Positions 35,509-44,792 of a DNA stretch of 64,000 nt are shown piece by piece (within the stretch, counting starts at the first letter, position 1; every line of letters starts with the position of its first letter). The notes beneath the pieces were generated by a model that had not been told where the DNA came from, did not search any database, and worked only from the letters and a program-made list of their open reading frames with translations. The stretch is from positions 3,547,614 to 3,611,613 of the forward strand of contig NZ_AP018290.1 of assembly GCF_002368415.1 (NCBI RefSeq), in the 5' to 3' direction. Made by a program: the position numbers and the translations under genes. Origin of the DNA: Calothrix sp. NIES-4105. GTDB lineage: Bacteria > Cyanobacteriota > Cyanobacteriia > Cyanobacteriales > Nostocaceae.

Positions 35509-38202
35509 ATGGTAAAAGTTAATCCTTCTAACTCCGCGCGCGACCGCTTTAATATATCTAGAGTCGCAATTCAGAATTCTTGGTTAACGTTATCGTTTTG
35601 GGTTGCTGTAATGGTAGCTGGAATTCTGGCGTTTAGTTCGCTAAAGTATGCTTTGTTTCCAGATATCACTTTTCCTGTAGTGGTGGTGAATGCCAATGCA
35701 CCCCTAACTACCGCAGAAGATACAGAAGCTAAGTTAACTAAAATTATTGAGCAACGTCTAACTTCGCTGGAAAACTTGGATGATATTCGTTCGTCAACTT
35801 ATCCAGGACAAGCGGTTGTTAGTGTTGCGTTTGCGGTGGGGACTGATTTAGACGAGTCTAAACTCGCTGTTGAAAGCGCCATCAAGCAGGTTAAACTTGT
35901 TGATGGCGCTCAATATCAGGTAATTCCATTTAATCTCAACGAGTCCGCAGCAGTTAGCTATGCAGTAGAGAGTTCAAAGCTTTCTTTAAATGATTTAGCT
36001 AAACTAACCAAAGATAGAATAGTACCATCTGTATCTAAGCTGCCAGGAGTTCTCAGAGTTGTGGTACTAGGAGATTCTACTCCAGATTTAAACCAGGCTA
36101 CTAATGAACCAACGACGAGTGGCGCCACTAGGGTAAGATTCAATAGTAAAGACGCGCTTGCATTCCAAGTTATTAAACGTGGTGATGCCAATACGTTAGA
36201 GGTAGTTAGTAGAGTTGAACAAGAAGTTTCTCGACTTAGTAAAAATTTACCTTCGGTCAAACTGAGTTTAGCGTCAACGCAAGCAGAATATATTCGCAGA
36301 GCGACTCACGCAACAATTGACTCGCTAATTGAAGCAATTGTTTTATCAGTAATTGTAATTTATCCTTTTTTAAGAAATTGGTCAGCAACGCTAATTTCAG
36401 CACTTGCAATTCCCATCTCATTAGTGGGAACGTTTATTGTAATGGCGTTGTTTGGTTTTAACTTAGAGACTATTACGCTGCTCGCACTTGCACTTGTAAT
36501 AGGTAGTATAATTGATGACGCAATTGTTGATGTGGAAAATATTATGCGCCACATTGATAAGGGTGAAACTCCTCGCCAAGCGGCTTTATCAGCTACTTCA
36601 GAAATTGGATTAACCGTTACCGCAGCAACTCTAACCGCTGTAGCAGTTTTTCTGCCTATTGGCTTGATGGGTGGAGTTATTGGTCAATTTTTTAAACCAT
36701 TTGGTATTACAGTATCAGCGGCAATGCTAACTTCTTTGTTAGTCGCGCGCACACTTTCACCTGTATTAGCAATTTACTCGATTAAACCCAACCAAAGGCG
36801 CCGTGCTGCAAAGAACTCAGAAAAAAGCTGGGGTTATTTTGCACAGCGTTATCAAGATGTATTGCGGTGGTCACTTAATCATCGCAAAATTGTAATGGGG
36901 TTAGCACTGTTAAGTTTTGTAATTGGGATAGCAATCATTCCCATTATCCCTAAAGGATTTATACCCAAACTTGACAGAGGCGAGTTTAATATTACTTATA
37001 CAGCGTCTTTAAGTAAACTCATCGAACAAAGTAAACAAGCAGCACAAGATGCTTTTGGAAATTTTCTAACTCCAGGGGACACATCATCATTGGCAATATC
37101 AAGTGCAAATGCATCAATTTCTGATCCCTTAAATTATTCGCTCGAAATTGCTAAGAAACTCGAAGCAGTTGTGAGAAACAGTAATGTTGAAACTATATTT
37201 ACTACCGTAGGTTCGCGCGAAGGTGAACCGAACAAAGGTACACTATATGTGAAGCTTAAAGAAAATCGCACAGTTAAAACTGCTGACGTTCAAGAACAAC
37301 TACGCGCGCGCTTACCTAAACTTCCCGATGTTACAATTAGCGTTGAGGATATTCAATTCGTTGATACAGGTACGCAAAAACCTCTTCAGGTAGCACTACA
37401 AGGTGAAAACCTTAAAAGTCTTTATTCTTCAGCAGCATCTATCGCACAGCGTCTTAAAAAAATACCTGGATTTGCTGATATAAGTTATACGGGTGAAGGT
37501 AATACTGGTGACATCTTTGAAATCGAGCGACTTAACAATCAGCGTGTAGCTTATATAAGCGCTAATTTAGGTAAAGATTTGTCACTAGGTGATGCCACCG
37601 ATAAACTAGTCGAGTCTGCCAAAACTATAATACCTTCAGATGTCAAACTAGATTTAGGAGGCGACTCCGCACGTCAGAAAGAAGTTCTTGGTAGTTTCGG
37701 TTCAACACTACTGCTATCGGCATTATGTATTATTATCGTGCTGGTTGGCTTATTTGGAGGTTGGCAAGACCCATTGGTAATTGGTATTTCATTACCGCTT
37801 GCACTTGTGGGAGCAGTAATTGCGCTACTTATTACTAGAAGCGACTTTGGTATGATATCGCTGATTGGTTTTGTTTTCTTATTGGGCATTAGCAATAAGA
37901 ACGCGATTTTGCTCGTTGACTATATTAATCAATTACGACGTGAGGGAGCATCTCGATCAGCAGCTATCCTCGAAGCTGGACCAGTCAGATTTCGACCGAT
38001 TATTATGACTACCGTTGCTACCATTTTAGGAATGGTACCAATAGCATTGGGTATTGGCGCCGGTTCCGAATTACGTTCACCGATGGCAGTTGCTATTGCT
38101 GGCGGGTTAATTAGTTCTACAGTACTAAGTTTAATTGTTGTCCCGGTTCTATATACAATTCTTGACGACTGGTTTAAGCGCAAGCAGTTTAAGAATAATT
38201 AA
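35509..38202 (+). CDS. RND efflux permease, short AcrB-like
   Basis: An 897-residue inner-membrane RND transporter (proton-driven). TM1 is at about residues 28-50; TM helices 2-6 cover about 270-480 with the LALVIGSIIDDAIVDVEN proton-relay motif, and TM8-12 cover about 720-885 with LLVDYINQLRREG. It is about 130 residues shorter than typical HAE1/AcrB proteins. The first porter domain is clearly reduced between VVVLGDSTPD and RFNSKDALAFQV. No adaptor or outer-membrane gene is adjacent. It precedes hpnA by 12 bases, so it is probably in the hpnA-hpnH transcript and may move hopanoids, as HpnN (also RND) does in proteobacteria. Confidence 0.9.
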   Translation: MVKVNPSNSARDRFNISRVAIQNSWLTLSFWVAVMVAGILAFSSLKYALFPDITFPVVVVNANAPLTTAEDTEAKLTKIIEQRLTSLENLDDIRSSTYPGQAVVSVAFAVGTDLDESKLAVESAIKQVKLVDGAQYQVIPFNLNESAAVSYAVESSKLSLNDLAKLTKDRIVPSVSKLPGVLRVVVLGDSTPDLNQATNEPTTSGATRVRFNSKDALAFQVIKRGDANTLEVVSRVEQEVSRLSKNLPSVKLSLASTQAEYIRRATHATIDSLIEAIVLSVIVIYPFLRNWSATLISALAIPISLVGTFIVMALFGFNLETITLLALALVIGSIIDDAIVDVENIMRHIDKGETPRQAALSATSEIGLTVTAATLTAVAVFLPIGLMGGVIGQFFKPFGITVSAAMLTSLLVARTLSPVLAIYSIKPNQRRRAAKNSEKSWGYFAQRYQDVLRWSLNHRKIVMGLALLSFVIGIAIIPIIPKGFIPKLDRGEFNITYTASLSKLIEQSKQAAQDAFGNFLTPGDTSSLAISSANASISDPLNYSLEIAKKLEAVVRNSNVETIFTTVGSREGEPNKGTLYVKLKENRTVKTADVQEQLRARLPKLPDVTISVEDIQFVDTGTQKPLQVALQGENLKSLYSSAASIAQRLKKIPGFADISYTGEGNTGDIFEIERLNNQRVAYISANLGKDLSLGDATDKLVESAKTIIPSDVKLDLGGDSARQKEVLGSFGSTLLLSALCIIIVLVGLFGGWQDPLVIGISLPLALVGAVIALLITRSDFGMISLIGFVFLLGISNKNAILLVDYINQLRREGASRSAAILEAGPVRFRPIIMTTVATILGMVPIALGIGAGSELRSPMAVAIAGGLISSTVLSLIVVPVLYTILDDWFKRKQFKNN

Positions 38203-38214
38203 CCATTGACTAGA

Positions 38215-39207
38215 ATGGACAAAGTTTTTGTCACGGGTGGTACAGGTTTTGTTGGCGCCAACTTAGTGCGCTTGCTGGTTCAGCAAGGGTATTTTGTTTA
38301 TGCGCTAGCACGTGCTAATAGTAACCTGAGTAATTTAAAAAATATCCACAATGTTGAAATAGTCAAAGGTGATTTAAATAACACTGACCTTTGGCAAAAA
38401 ATGGCGGGTTGTGAGTATTTATTTCATGTAGCTGCTCATTATTCGCTATGGCAAAAAGATAAAGAGTTACTTTATCAAAATAATGTTTTGGGAACGCGCA
38501 ATATTTTAGCGGCAGCAAAACGTGCAGGTGTCAAACGTACAGTATATACAAGTTCAGTTGCAGCAATTGGTGTAGGGGAGGGTGCTGTAGATGAAACTCA
38601 TCAAAGTCCAGTCGAGGAACTTGTTGGTGAATACAAGAAGTCTAAATATTGGTCTGAACAAGAAGCAATGAACGCTGTAGCTTCAGGTCAAGACGTAGTA
38701 ATTGTAAATCCTAGCACTCCTATTGGTCCAATGGATATTAAACCCACTCCAACCGGAGGAGATATAATATTGCGGTTTTTGCGTCGAAAAATGCCTGTTT
38801 ATATAGATACAGGTTTAAATTTAATCGACGTGCGCGATGTTGCTTGGGGACATTTACTTGCACTTCACAAAGGAAAATCAGGAGAGCGTTACATTTTGGG
38901 TAATCAGAATCTTACGCTCAAGCAGATTCTCGACCACTTAGCACAAATTACCAATTTACCTGCACCAAATCGTACAATACCACCTTGGATTCCTTATAGT
39001 GTGGCTTGGTTTGATGAAAAAATACTCGCGCGGTTAGGCAAAACACCATCAATACCCATAGATGGAGTCAGGATGGCACAACACGCAATGTACTACGATG
39101 CATCAAAAGCTGTGCTAGAACTTGGTTTGCCGCAAACTCCTGTATATATTGCCCTCAAAGATGCAGTTGAGTGGTTTGTATCTCACGGATATGTGGCAAA
39201 AAATTAA
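38215..39207 (+). CDS. hpnA: Hopanoid-associated sugar epimerase HpnA
   Basis: A 330-residue extended SDR protein. KVFVTGGTGFVGANLVRLL is the Rossmann motif; YTSSVAAIGVGE and the YKKSK active-site motif (Y and K) follow. The pattern VNPSTPIGPMDIKPTPTGG with LNLIDVRDVAWGHLLAL is typical of HpnA. It is thought to act on a sugar-derived hopanoid side chain or precursor; its exact reaction is unsettled. The start is the ATG at 38215 rather than the TTG three codons upstream. It lies between the RND gene (12 bases) and hpnH (71 bases). Confidence 0.93.
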   Translation: MDKVFVTGGTGFVGANLVRLLVQQGYFVYALARANSNLSNLKNIHNVEIVKGDLNNTDLWQKMAGCEYLFHVAAHYSLWQKDKELLYQNNVLGTRNILAAAKRAGVKRTVYTSSVAAIGVGEGAVDETHQSPVEELVGEYKKSKYWSEQEAMNAVASGQDVVIVNPSTPIGPMDIKPTPTGGDIILRFLRRKMPVYIDTGLNLIDVRDVAWGHLLALHKGKSGERYILGNQNLTLKQILDHLAQITNLPAPNRTIPPWIPYSVAWFDEKILARLGKTPSIPIDGVRMAQHAMYYDASKAVLELGLPQTPVYIALKDAVEWFVSHGYVAKN

Positions 39208-39278
39208 AACAAATACAGTTTTCTTTACTTAAATTGCTTAGTAATGGTTTGATATATAAACTTACCGAGGAGTGAACA

Positions 39279-40295
39279 ATGTCAATTAACTTAATGCAAG
39301 CGATAGAAATCGGTAAATATCTAGTCGCGCAGCGTCTCAAAGGACGTAAACGTTTTCCTCTTGTCTTGATGCTCGAACCGCTATTTCGGTGTAATTTAGC
39401 ATGTTCTGGATGCGGTAAAATCCAGCATCCTACAGAAATACTTAAGCAAAATCTGACACCAGAACAATGCTTTGCGGCTGTGGAAGAATGCGGCGCCCCT
39501 GTTGTTTCTATTCCAGGTGGAGAGCCTTTATTACATCCACAGATAGATGAAATAGTGCGGGGATTAATCGCACGTAAAAAGTTTATTTATCTATGTACAA
39601 ATGGATTGTTGTTAGAAAAGAGCCTGAATAAATTTACACCATCACCTTATCTAACATTTACCGTTCACCTCGACGGAATGCGTGAATTACACGATAAATC
39701 TGTTGACCGTAAAGGAGTATTTGATACTGCAGTTAAAGCAATTCGTGCTGCGAAAGCTAAAGGGTTTCAAGTAGCGATAAATACAACTGTGTTTGATGGT
39801 ACTGACCCGAAAGAAATGCAAGAGTTCTTTGATTTCGTCACGAGTTTAGGTGTAGATGGAATGACAATTTCCCCAGGTTATAGCTATGAGTGGGCGCCCA
39901 ACCAAGACAGTTTTCTCAAACGCGACCAAACGCGCGCTTTATTCCGTCAAATATTGGCGCCTTGGAAAGCAGGTCAAAAGAACTGGAGCTTTAACAACAA
40001 CCCCTTATTCTTAGATTTTCTCACAGGAGAAAAAGACTACGAATGCACACCTTGGGGAATGCCATGTTACAGCGTACTAGGATGGCAAAAACCTTGCTAC
40101 TTACTCAACGAAGGACATTACAAAACATTCCAAGAACTACTCGACCAAACCGACTGGGGTAAATATGGTCGCGCAAGCGGTAACCCCAAATGCGCCGACT
40201 GTATGATGCACTGCGGTTATGAGCCAACAGCAGCAATAGACTCAATGCAACCTACTAATATCGCGCGCTCCATGAAAGTCCTATGGGGTGGTTAA
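39279..40295 (+). CDS. hpnH: Adenosylhopene synthase, radical SAM HpnH
   Basis: A 338-residue radical SAM enzyme adding the 5'-deoxyadenosyl group to diploptene, the first side-chain step. The Fe-S motif is [11 protein letters not shown] (CxxxCxxC), followed by [13 protein letters not shown]-terminal cluster of cysteines ([16 protein letters not shown]) is typical of HpnH. Its product is the substrate of HpnG, encoded upstream. AGGAGTG precedes the ATG by a good spacing. It is the last gene of the RND-hpnA-hpnH run. Confidence 0.95.
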   Translation: MSINLMQAIEIGKYLVAQRLKGRKRFPLVLMLEPLFRCNLACSGCGKIQHPTEILKQNLTPEQCFAAVEECGAPVVSIPGGEPLLHPQIDEIVRGLIARKKFIYLCTNGLLLEKSLNKFTPSPYLTFTVHLDGMRELHDKSVDRKGVFDTAVKAIRAAKAKGFQVAINTTVFDGTDPKEMQEFFDFVTSLGVDGMTISPGYSYEWAPNQDSFLKRDQTRALFRQILAPWKAGQKNWSFNNNPLFLDFLTGEKDYECTPWGMPCYSVLGWQKPCYLLNEGHYKTFQELLDQTDWGKYGRASGNPKCADCMMHCGYEPTAAIDSMQPTNIARSMKVLWGG

Positions 40296-40337
40296 TTAGC
40301 AACGGATAAAACGGATGTAACGGATGAGCTGTTTTTA

Positions 40338-40370
40338 AGATTCCCGACTTCTTCAAGAAGTCGGGAATCT
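40338..40370. repeat. GATTCCCGACTTCTT hairpin after hpnH
   Basis: A near-perfect inverted repeat (arms GATTCCCGACTTCTT and AAGAAGTCGGGAATC) about 40 bases after the hpnH stop. It could end the hpnA-hpnH transcript. Confidence 0.85.
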
Positions 40371-40384
40371 GGTCACCCGTTCGC

Positions 40385-40425
40385 TCTCCTCTCTCTGTGT
40401 ACTCTGTGTCTCTGTGGTAAAAAAA
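40385..40425. repeat. CTCTGTGT-type short tandem repeats
   Basis: CTCTCTGTGTACTCTGTGTC and a final GTGGTAAAAAAA lie between the hpnH hairpin and ilvD. A nearly identical stretch occurs at about 16640-16676, inside the MITE-like element. Confidence 0.7.
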
Positions 40426-40473
40426 ACAAATCATGGCACAGACGAGGACACCGTGAGCCGACGGATTATTTCT

Positions 40474-42318
40474 CTACTCAAGCATTTCCAGGTTTCGCAC
40501 GGCGCCTTGATCCGCGCTAGTCGCCAGCAATGCATAAGCCTTGAGCGCCGCTGTCACCCGACGCTGACGAGGTTGTGCAGGCTTCCAGGCATCTTTACCC
40601 TTAGCTTCCATTGCAGCACGACGGTTAGCTAATTCCTCCGTTGATACATCTACATTAATGCTGCGATTGGGAATATCGATTAGAATCAGATCGCCGTCGC
40701 AAACCAGAGCAATGTTGCCGCCCGCTGCCGCCTCTGGAGAAACATGACCAATCGACAGACCCGAAGTGCCACCTGAGAAGCGACCGTCGGTCAATAATGC
40801 ACAAGCCTTGCCTAGACCCTTGGATTTAAGGTAACTGGTCGGATAGAGCATTTCCTGCATACCTGGGCCACCGCGTGGACCTTCATAGCGAATAATTACC
40901 ACGTCACCCGCTTCCACTTCTGAGTTGAGAATTCCTTTAACAGCGACATCCTGACTTTCATAAACGCGCGCCCGCCCTTCAAACACGTGAATGCTTTCGT
41001 CAACGCCTGCCGTCTTAACAATACAACCACGTTCAGCTAGGTTGCCGTATAGCACAGTCAGTCCGCCCTCGGTGCTGAAGGCGTTTTCGACGCTGCGGAT
41101 ACAGCCGTTTTCCCGATCCACGTCGAGTGAAGGCCAGCGGGTCGATTGACTGAAAGCTTGCTGAGTTGGAATTCCCGCAGGGCCGGCCTTGAAGAAGGTG
41201 TGGACGGCTTCTGAGTCGGTACGCATAATATCCCAGTGTTCGAGCGCTTCAAAGAGCGTCTGACTGTGAACCGTCGGCACGTCCGTGTGGAGCAGTCCGG
41301 CACGATCCAGTTCGCCGAGAATGCCAGGGATACCACCGGCACGGTGGACATCCTCGATATGATACTTGGGTGTGTTAGGCGCTACCTTGCAGAGTTGCGG
41401 TACTTTGCGTGAGAGGCGGTCGATATCAGACAATGTAAAATTTACACAAGCTTCATGGGCAGCGGCTAGTAAGTGCAGAATAGTATTGGTAGACCCCCCC
41501 ATAGCAATGTCTAGCGTCATGGCATTTTCAAACGCTTTGGCACTAGCTATAGAGCGTGGCAGTATCGATTCATCGTCCTGCTCGTAGTAGCGGCGGGTAA
41601 TATTGACAATGGTTCGTGCGGCGTTGAGAAACAGGTCTTTACGGTCGAAATGGGTCGCGAGTACGGTGCCGTTACCTGGCAAGGCAAGCCCGATGGTTTC
41701 GGTGAGACAATTCATGGAGTTTGCGGTGAACATGCCGGAGCAAGAGCCACAGGTCGGGCACGCGGAACGCTCATATTCATCAACAACCTCGTCGCTAATA
41801 TTTTCGTTAGCAGCAACCACCATCGCGTCCACCAAGTCCAGTTTGTGATCAGAGAGCTTAGTTTTGCCCGCTTCCATAGGACCACCGGAGACAAATACTG
41901 TAGGAATGTTAAGACGCAGGGCTGCCATCAACATACCGGGGGTGATCTTGTCACAATTGGAAATACAAACCAGGGCATCGGCACAATGGGCGTTGACCAT
42001 ATACTCGACCGAATCAGCGATAATCTCGCGCGAGGGTAGACTGTAGAGCATCCCGTCATGACCCATAGCAATGCCATCGTCTACTGCAATGGTGTTGAAT
42101 TCCTTGGCGACACCACCACCGGCTTCAATTTCACGGCATACCAATTGACCCAGATCCTTTAGGTGAACGTGACCGGGTACAAATTGAGTAAAGGAGTTGG
42201 CGACTGCAATAATAGGCTTCTCGAAATCTTCTGTGTGCATTCCAGTGGCACGCCAGAGCGCGCGGGCACCAGCCATATTGCGTCCCTGAGTGGAGGTTTT
42301 GGATCGATACGTCGGCAT
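40474..42318 (-). CDS. ilvD: Dihydroxy-acid dehydratase, enterobacterial type
   Basis: A 614-residue Fe-S dehydratase of valine, isoleucine and CoA precursor synthesis (2,3-dihydroxy acid to 2-keto acid). [12 protein letters not shown] and [21 protein letters not shown] hold the Fe-S cysteines, with [17 protein letters not shown] near the end. It is about 50 residues longer than my recollection of the usual cyanobacterial enzyme. Its strings ([35 protein letters not shown]) match the E. coli/gammaproteobacterial form. GC is far above its neighbours (for example 36 of 60 bases at 41161-41220 against 19 of 60 at 43201-43260), pointing to transfer. Confidence 0.95.
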   Translation of the reverse strand: MPTYRSKTSTQGRNMAGARALWRATGMHTEDFEKPIIAVANSFTQFVPGHVHLKDLGQLVCREIEAGGGVAKEFNTIAVDDGIAMGHDGMLYSLPSREIIADSVEYMVNAHCADALVCISNCDKITPGMLMAALRLNIPTVFVSGGPMEAGKTKLSDHKLDLVDAMVVAANENISDEVVDEYERSACPTCGSCSGMFTANSMNCLTETIGLALPGNGTVLATHFDRKDLFLNAARTIVNITRRYYEQDDESILPRSIASAKAFENAMTLDIAMGGSTNTILHLLAAAHEACVNFTLSDIDRLSRKVPQLCKVAPNTPKYHIEDVHRAGGIPGILGELDRAGLLHTDVPTVHSQTLFEALEHWDIMRTDSEAVHTFFKAGPAGIPTQQAFSQSTRWPSLDVDRENGCIRSVENAFSTEGGLTVLYGNLAERGCIVKTAGVDESIHVFEGRARVYESQDVAVKGILNSEVEAGDVVIIRYEGPRGGPGMQEMLYPTSYLKSKGLGKACALLTDGRFSGGTSGLSIGHVSPEAAAGGNIALVCDGDLILIDIPNRSINVDVSTEELANRRAAMEAKGKDAWKPAQPRQRRVTAALKAYALLATSADQGAVRNLEMLE

Positions 42319-42398
42319 ATATATAATGAATTAACGGCTAAATTCAATGCTAAGGTAAAAGCAAAACTTAAAATTACATTTAATAACGGAGAGCTATC

Positions 42399-42526
42399 AT
42401 GCGTAAAATTCGAGTAGCTGTTTTGTTAGTTGTAATATTTAGCAAATCGATTTAGAAAGTTTTACACAATTTTTAGACCAAAGCGGGCGCCAAAATTATG
42501 CCTCTAATGAGGTGTTTAGACGTTAA
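42399..42526 (+). pseudogene. Remnant of a small exported-protein gene
   Basis: CGGAGAG at 42388-42394 precedes an ATG opening MRKIRVAVLLVVIF, a signal-peptide-like start that ends at a stop after 18 codons. A second frame carries QIDLESFTQFLDQSGRQNYA then SNEVFRR and a stop at 42524-42526. The two parts look like one small secreted protein broken by a frameshift or deletion between about 42435 and 42445. This is a low-support call from reading frames alone. Confidence 0.4.
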
Positions 42527-42533
42527 TAAGTAA

Positions 42534-42552
42534 GGTCGTCAATGACGACCAT
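42534..42552. terminator. GGTCGTCA-TGACGACC hairpin
   Basis: A short hairpin GGTCGTC-AAT-GACGACC about 10 bases past the ispH stop codon (on the opposite side of the gene remnant). A likely transcript end for ispH, though no T-run is obvious. Confidence 0.5.
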
Positions 42553-42559
42553 ACAAATA

Positions 42560-43768
42560 TTAAACTAATGCAGCAGTTGCCTTCAATTCAAAGATTTTTT
42601 CTATTACGTCTTCGACTACTTTATCGGGAGTTGAGGCGCCACTTGTTACACCAACAATTATTTCTCCATCGGGCAACCAATTTTCAGTGATTTTTAATTG
42701 TCCGTTTAATTCACGGTGTTCGATGGCATTACGTGATTTAATACGTTCGACACAATCAATATGATATGAAGGAACCGCGCGGTCAACGGCAATTTCTTGA
42801 AGGTGTGTAGTATTTGATGAGTTAAACCCACCTATTACTATCATTAAATCCACTTTTTCATCAACCAACTCGAACATCGCATCTTGACGTTCTTGAGTTG
42901 CATCACATATTGTATTAAAGCTTTGAAAATGATTGTTTAATTCTTGCGGTCCGTATTTTTGCATCATGGTACGCTCGAATAATTTACCAATTTGCTCAGT
43001 TTCTCCTTTGAGCATAGTAGTTTGATTGGCAATACCAACTCGTTCTAAATCTACCTCTGGGTCAAATCCTGCTGAACAAGCTTTGCTGAATTTTGCCATA
43101 AACTCATTCTTATCACCACCATTTAATATATAGTTGGTGACATATTCGGCTTGTTGTAAATTCAATACAATCAAATATTTGCCTGCAAATGAACTTGTGG
43201 CTACAGTTTCTTCATGATTGTATTTACCGTGAATGATTGATGTAAAGTCGCCTTTTTTATGCTTTTCTACGGTGTTCCAAACTTTGGAAACCCACGGGCA
43301 GGTTGTGTCAACTATTTTACAGCCCTTATCGTTAAGTAACTGCATTTCTTCAACACTGGCGCCGAATGCAGGTAATATTACAACATCGCCACTTTCTACA
43401 ACCGAAAAGTCTTTTTGACCAGCTTCTACTTGAATAAATTTAACTTCCATCTCGCGCAAACGTTGATTTACGGATGGGTTATGAATAATTTCATTGGTTA
43501 TCCAAATTTGCTCGGTTGGAAAATGCTTCCGCGTTTCATATGCCATCGCTACCGCGCGCTCAACTCCCCAACAAAAACCAAATGCTTGAGCTAGACGAAT
43601 TGTTACATCCGTGCGCTTCAAATTATAGTGATTATTGCGAATTTCTTGTATTAAATTGCTTTGATACTCCGATTTTAACTCAGCGGCAACTTCTTCTTGA
43701 TGACCGAAGCTACGACGGTGATAGTTTTCCGAGTGTTGGAGTGAACGTTTAAATGCTTTAGTATCCAT
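42560..43768 (-). CDS. ispH: 4-hydroxy-3-methylbut-2-enyl diphosphate reductase
   Basis: A 402-residue [4Fe-4S] enzyme, the last step of the MEP pathway (HMBPP to IPP + DMAPP), supplying precursors also used by the squalene synthase upstream in the window. [23 protein letters not shown] and the [17 protein letters not shown] end motif are family marks. The start [19 protein letters not shown] (43768) is the usual cyanobacterial form; an in-frame ATG eight codons upstream is less likely. Cyanobacterial IspH is longer than the E. coli protein (about 316), as here. Confidence 0.95.
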   Translation of the reverse strand: MDTKAFKRSLQHSENYHRRSFGHQEEVAAELKSEYQSNLIQEIRNNHYNLKRTDVTIRLAQAFGFCWGVERAVAMAYETRKHFPTEQIWITNEIIHNPSVNQRLREMEVKFIQVEAGQKDFSVVESGDVVILPAFGASVEEMQLLNDKGCKIVDTTCPWVSKVWNTVEKHKKGDFTSIIHGKYNHEETVATSSFAGKYLIVLNLQQAEYVTNYILNGGDKNEFMAKFSKACSAGFDPEVDLERVGIANQTTMLKGETEQIGKLFERTMMQKYGPQELNNHFQSFNTICDATQERQDAMFELVDEKVDLMIVIGGFNSSNTTHLQEIAVDRAVPSYHIDCVERIKSRNAIEHRELNGQLKITENWLPDGEIIVGVTSGASTPDKVVEDVIEKIFELKATAALV

Positions 43769-43857
43769 TGATAATTGTTCAAAAATCTTCAAAATTTCCT
43801 ATATTTTATTGTCGCTTGGTTTGAGCGAAAATCATTGTTGGGTTGGGTTGGGTTCCT

Positions 43858-44700
43858 TTACCCACCCGACTCGACTTTTAATTCCATTTCGCTATACAAC
43901 TGTAATGCTGAACGCCATACTAGGTAGCCTTGTTGACTTAAATGTAAACCATCAGTACTGAAGTCGGGACGTAGATTTCCTTGACTGTTGGCAAATAACG
44001 GATGTAAATCTAAATAATTTATACCTTCTTTTGTAGCAATATTTTGTAACTGCTGATTAAGTTCGCGAATTCGACTGTTTGGAATGGCTAATAGCTTTTG
44101 TTTTCCTTCCCAGGTCGCTTCTGAGGCGCCATGCGGCAATATTGACTGAATTACAATTTGAGACTTGGGATGTGACGCGCGTAAGGTAGCTATTATTCGG
44201 CGGTAATTATCCAATATTTTTGCATCGTCAACAGAACGAATTAAGTCGTTGATACCAATCATGACAAAGATTGTTTCTGGCTGAGTCCGGTCGAATAAAT
44301 TTAAACGCTTCAGTAATCCAGTACTAGTTTCGCCAGAAATGCCTTGATTTAACCAACTACGTTCTTCTGGTAATAATTCTGTTGGAAACCACAACGACAA
44401 AGAGTCACCAACTAATATTGTTAAACGTTGTGGACGTTTACTCGCTGCTACTTCAGCTTCGCGTTTTAAAATATCCAACCACTGGCTATAGCTAAGTTGA
44501 TGACGTGTACCAAGTTGTGGTGTCTTTGTTGGTAATGCTTCGATGTTTTGTGAGGCAGGGGTGGCTCTACGAAAAAGGGCGGTCATACCCTGCTGTCGTA
44601 GAAACAGCAAGATAACCGCCAAGACTAGTACGCCATTGGTTAAGAGCGAGAAAAAAGCCCAAATTGGGAAGGATTTAGCAGAGGTGGACACGTGCTGCAT
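43858..44700 (-). CDS. Membrane-anchored SGNH/GDSL hydrolase
   Basis: A 280-residue protein. An N-terminal membrane segment (residues about 13-32, FFSLLTNGVLVLAVILLFL) anchors it. The GDSL-hydrolase blocks are ILVGDSLSLWFP (catalytic Ser), GISGETSTGL, MIGINDLIRS and DGLHLSQQGY (catalytic Asp/His). It probably hydrolyses an ester in the envelope; the substrate is unknown. It is between ispH and the ammonium transporter on the same strand, with repeat-like GGTTGGGTTGGG sequence after its stop. Confidence 0.87.
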   Translation of the reverse strand: MQHVSTSAKSFPIWAFFSLLTNGVLVLAVILLFLRQQGMTALFRRATPASQNIEALPTKTPQLGTRHQLSYSQWLDILKREAEVAASKRPQRLTILVGDSLSLWFPTELLPEERSWLNQGISGETSTGLLKRLNLFDRTQPETIFVMIGINDLIRSVDDAKILDNYRRIIATLRASHPKSQIVIQSILPHGASEATWEGKQKLLAIPNSRIRELNQQLQNIATKEGINYLDLHPLFANSQGNLRPDFSTDGLHLSQQGYLVWRSALQLYSEMELKVESGG

Positions 44701-44792
44701 TGACCGAATTCTTAATAGATGGTATGCATTGTAATCTCGATGTCCACTTTTAGCGCAGCTATTTTTAGAAAACTCAGAGATTGGGTTGAAAT

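Noticed and set aside
41650-42039. A 129-residue plus-strand frame within the ilvD region
   Set aside because: Antisense to conserved ilvD sequence; high-GC DNA often leaves long antisense frames.
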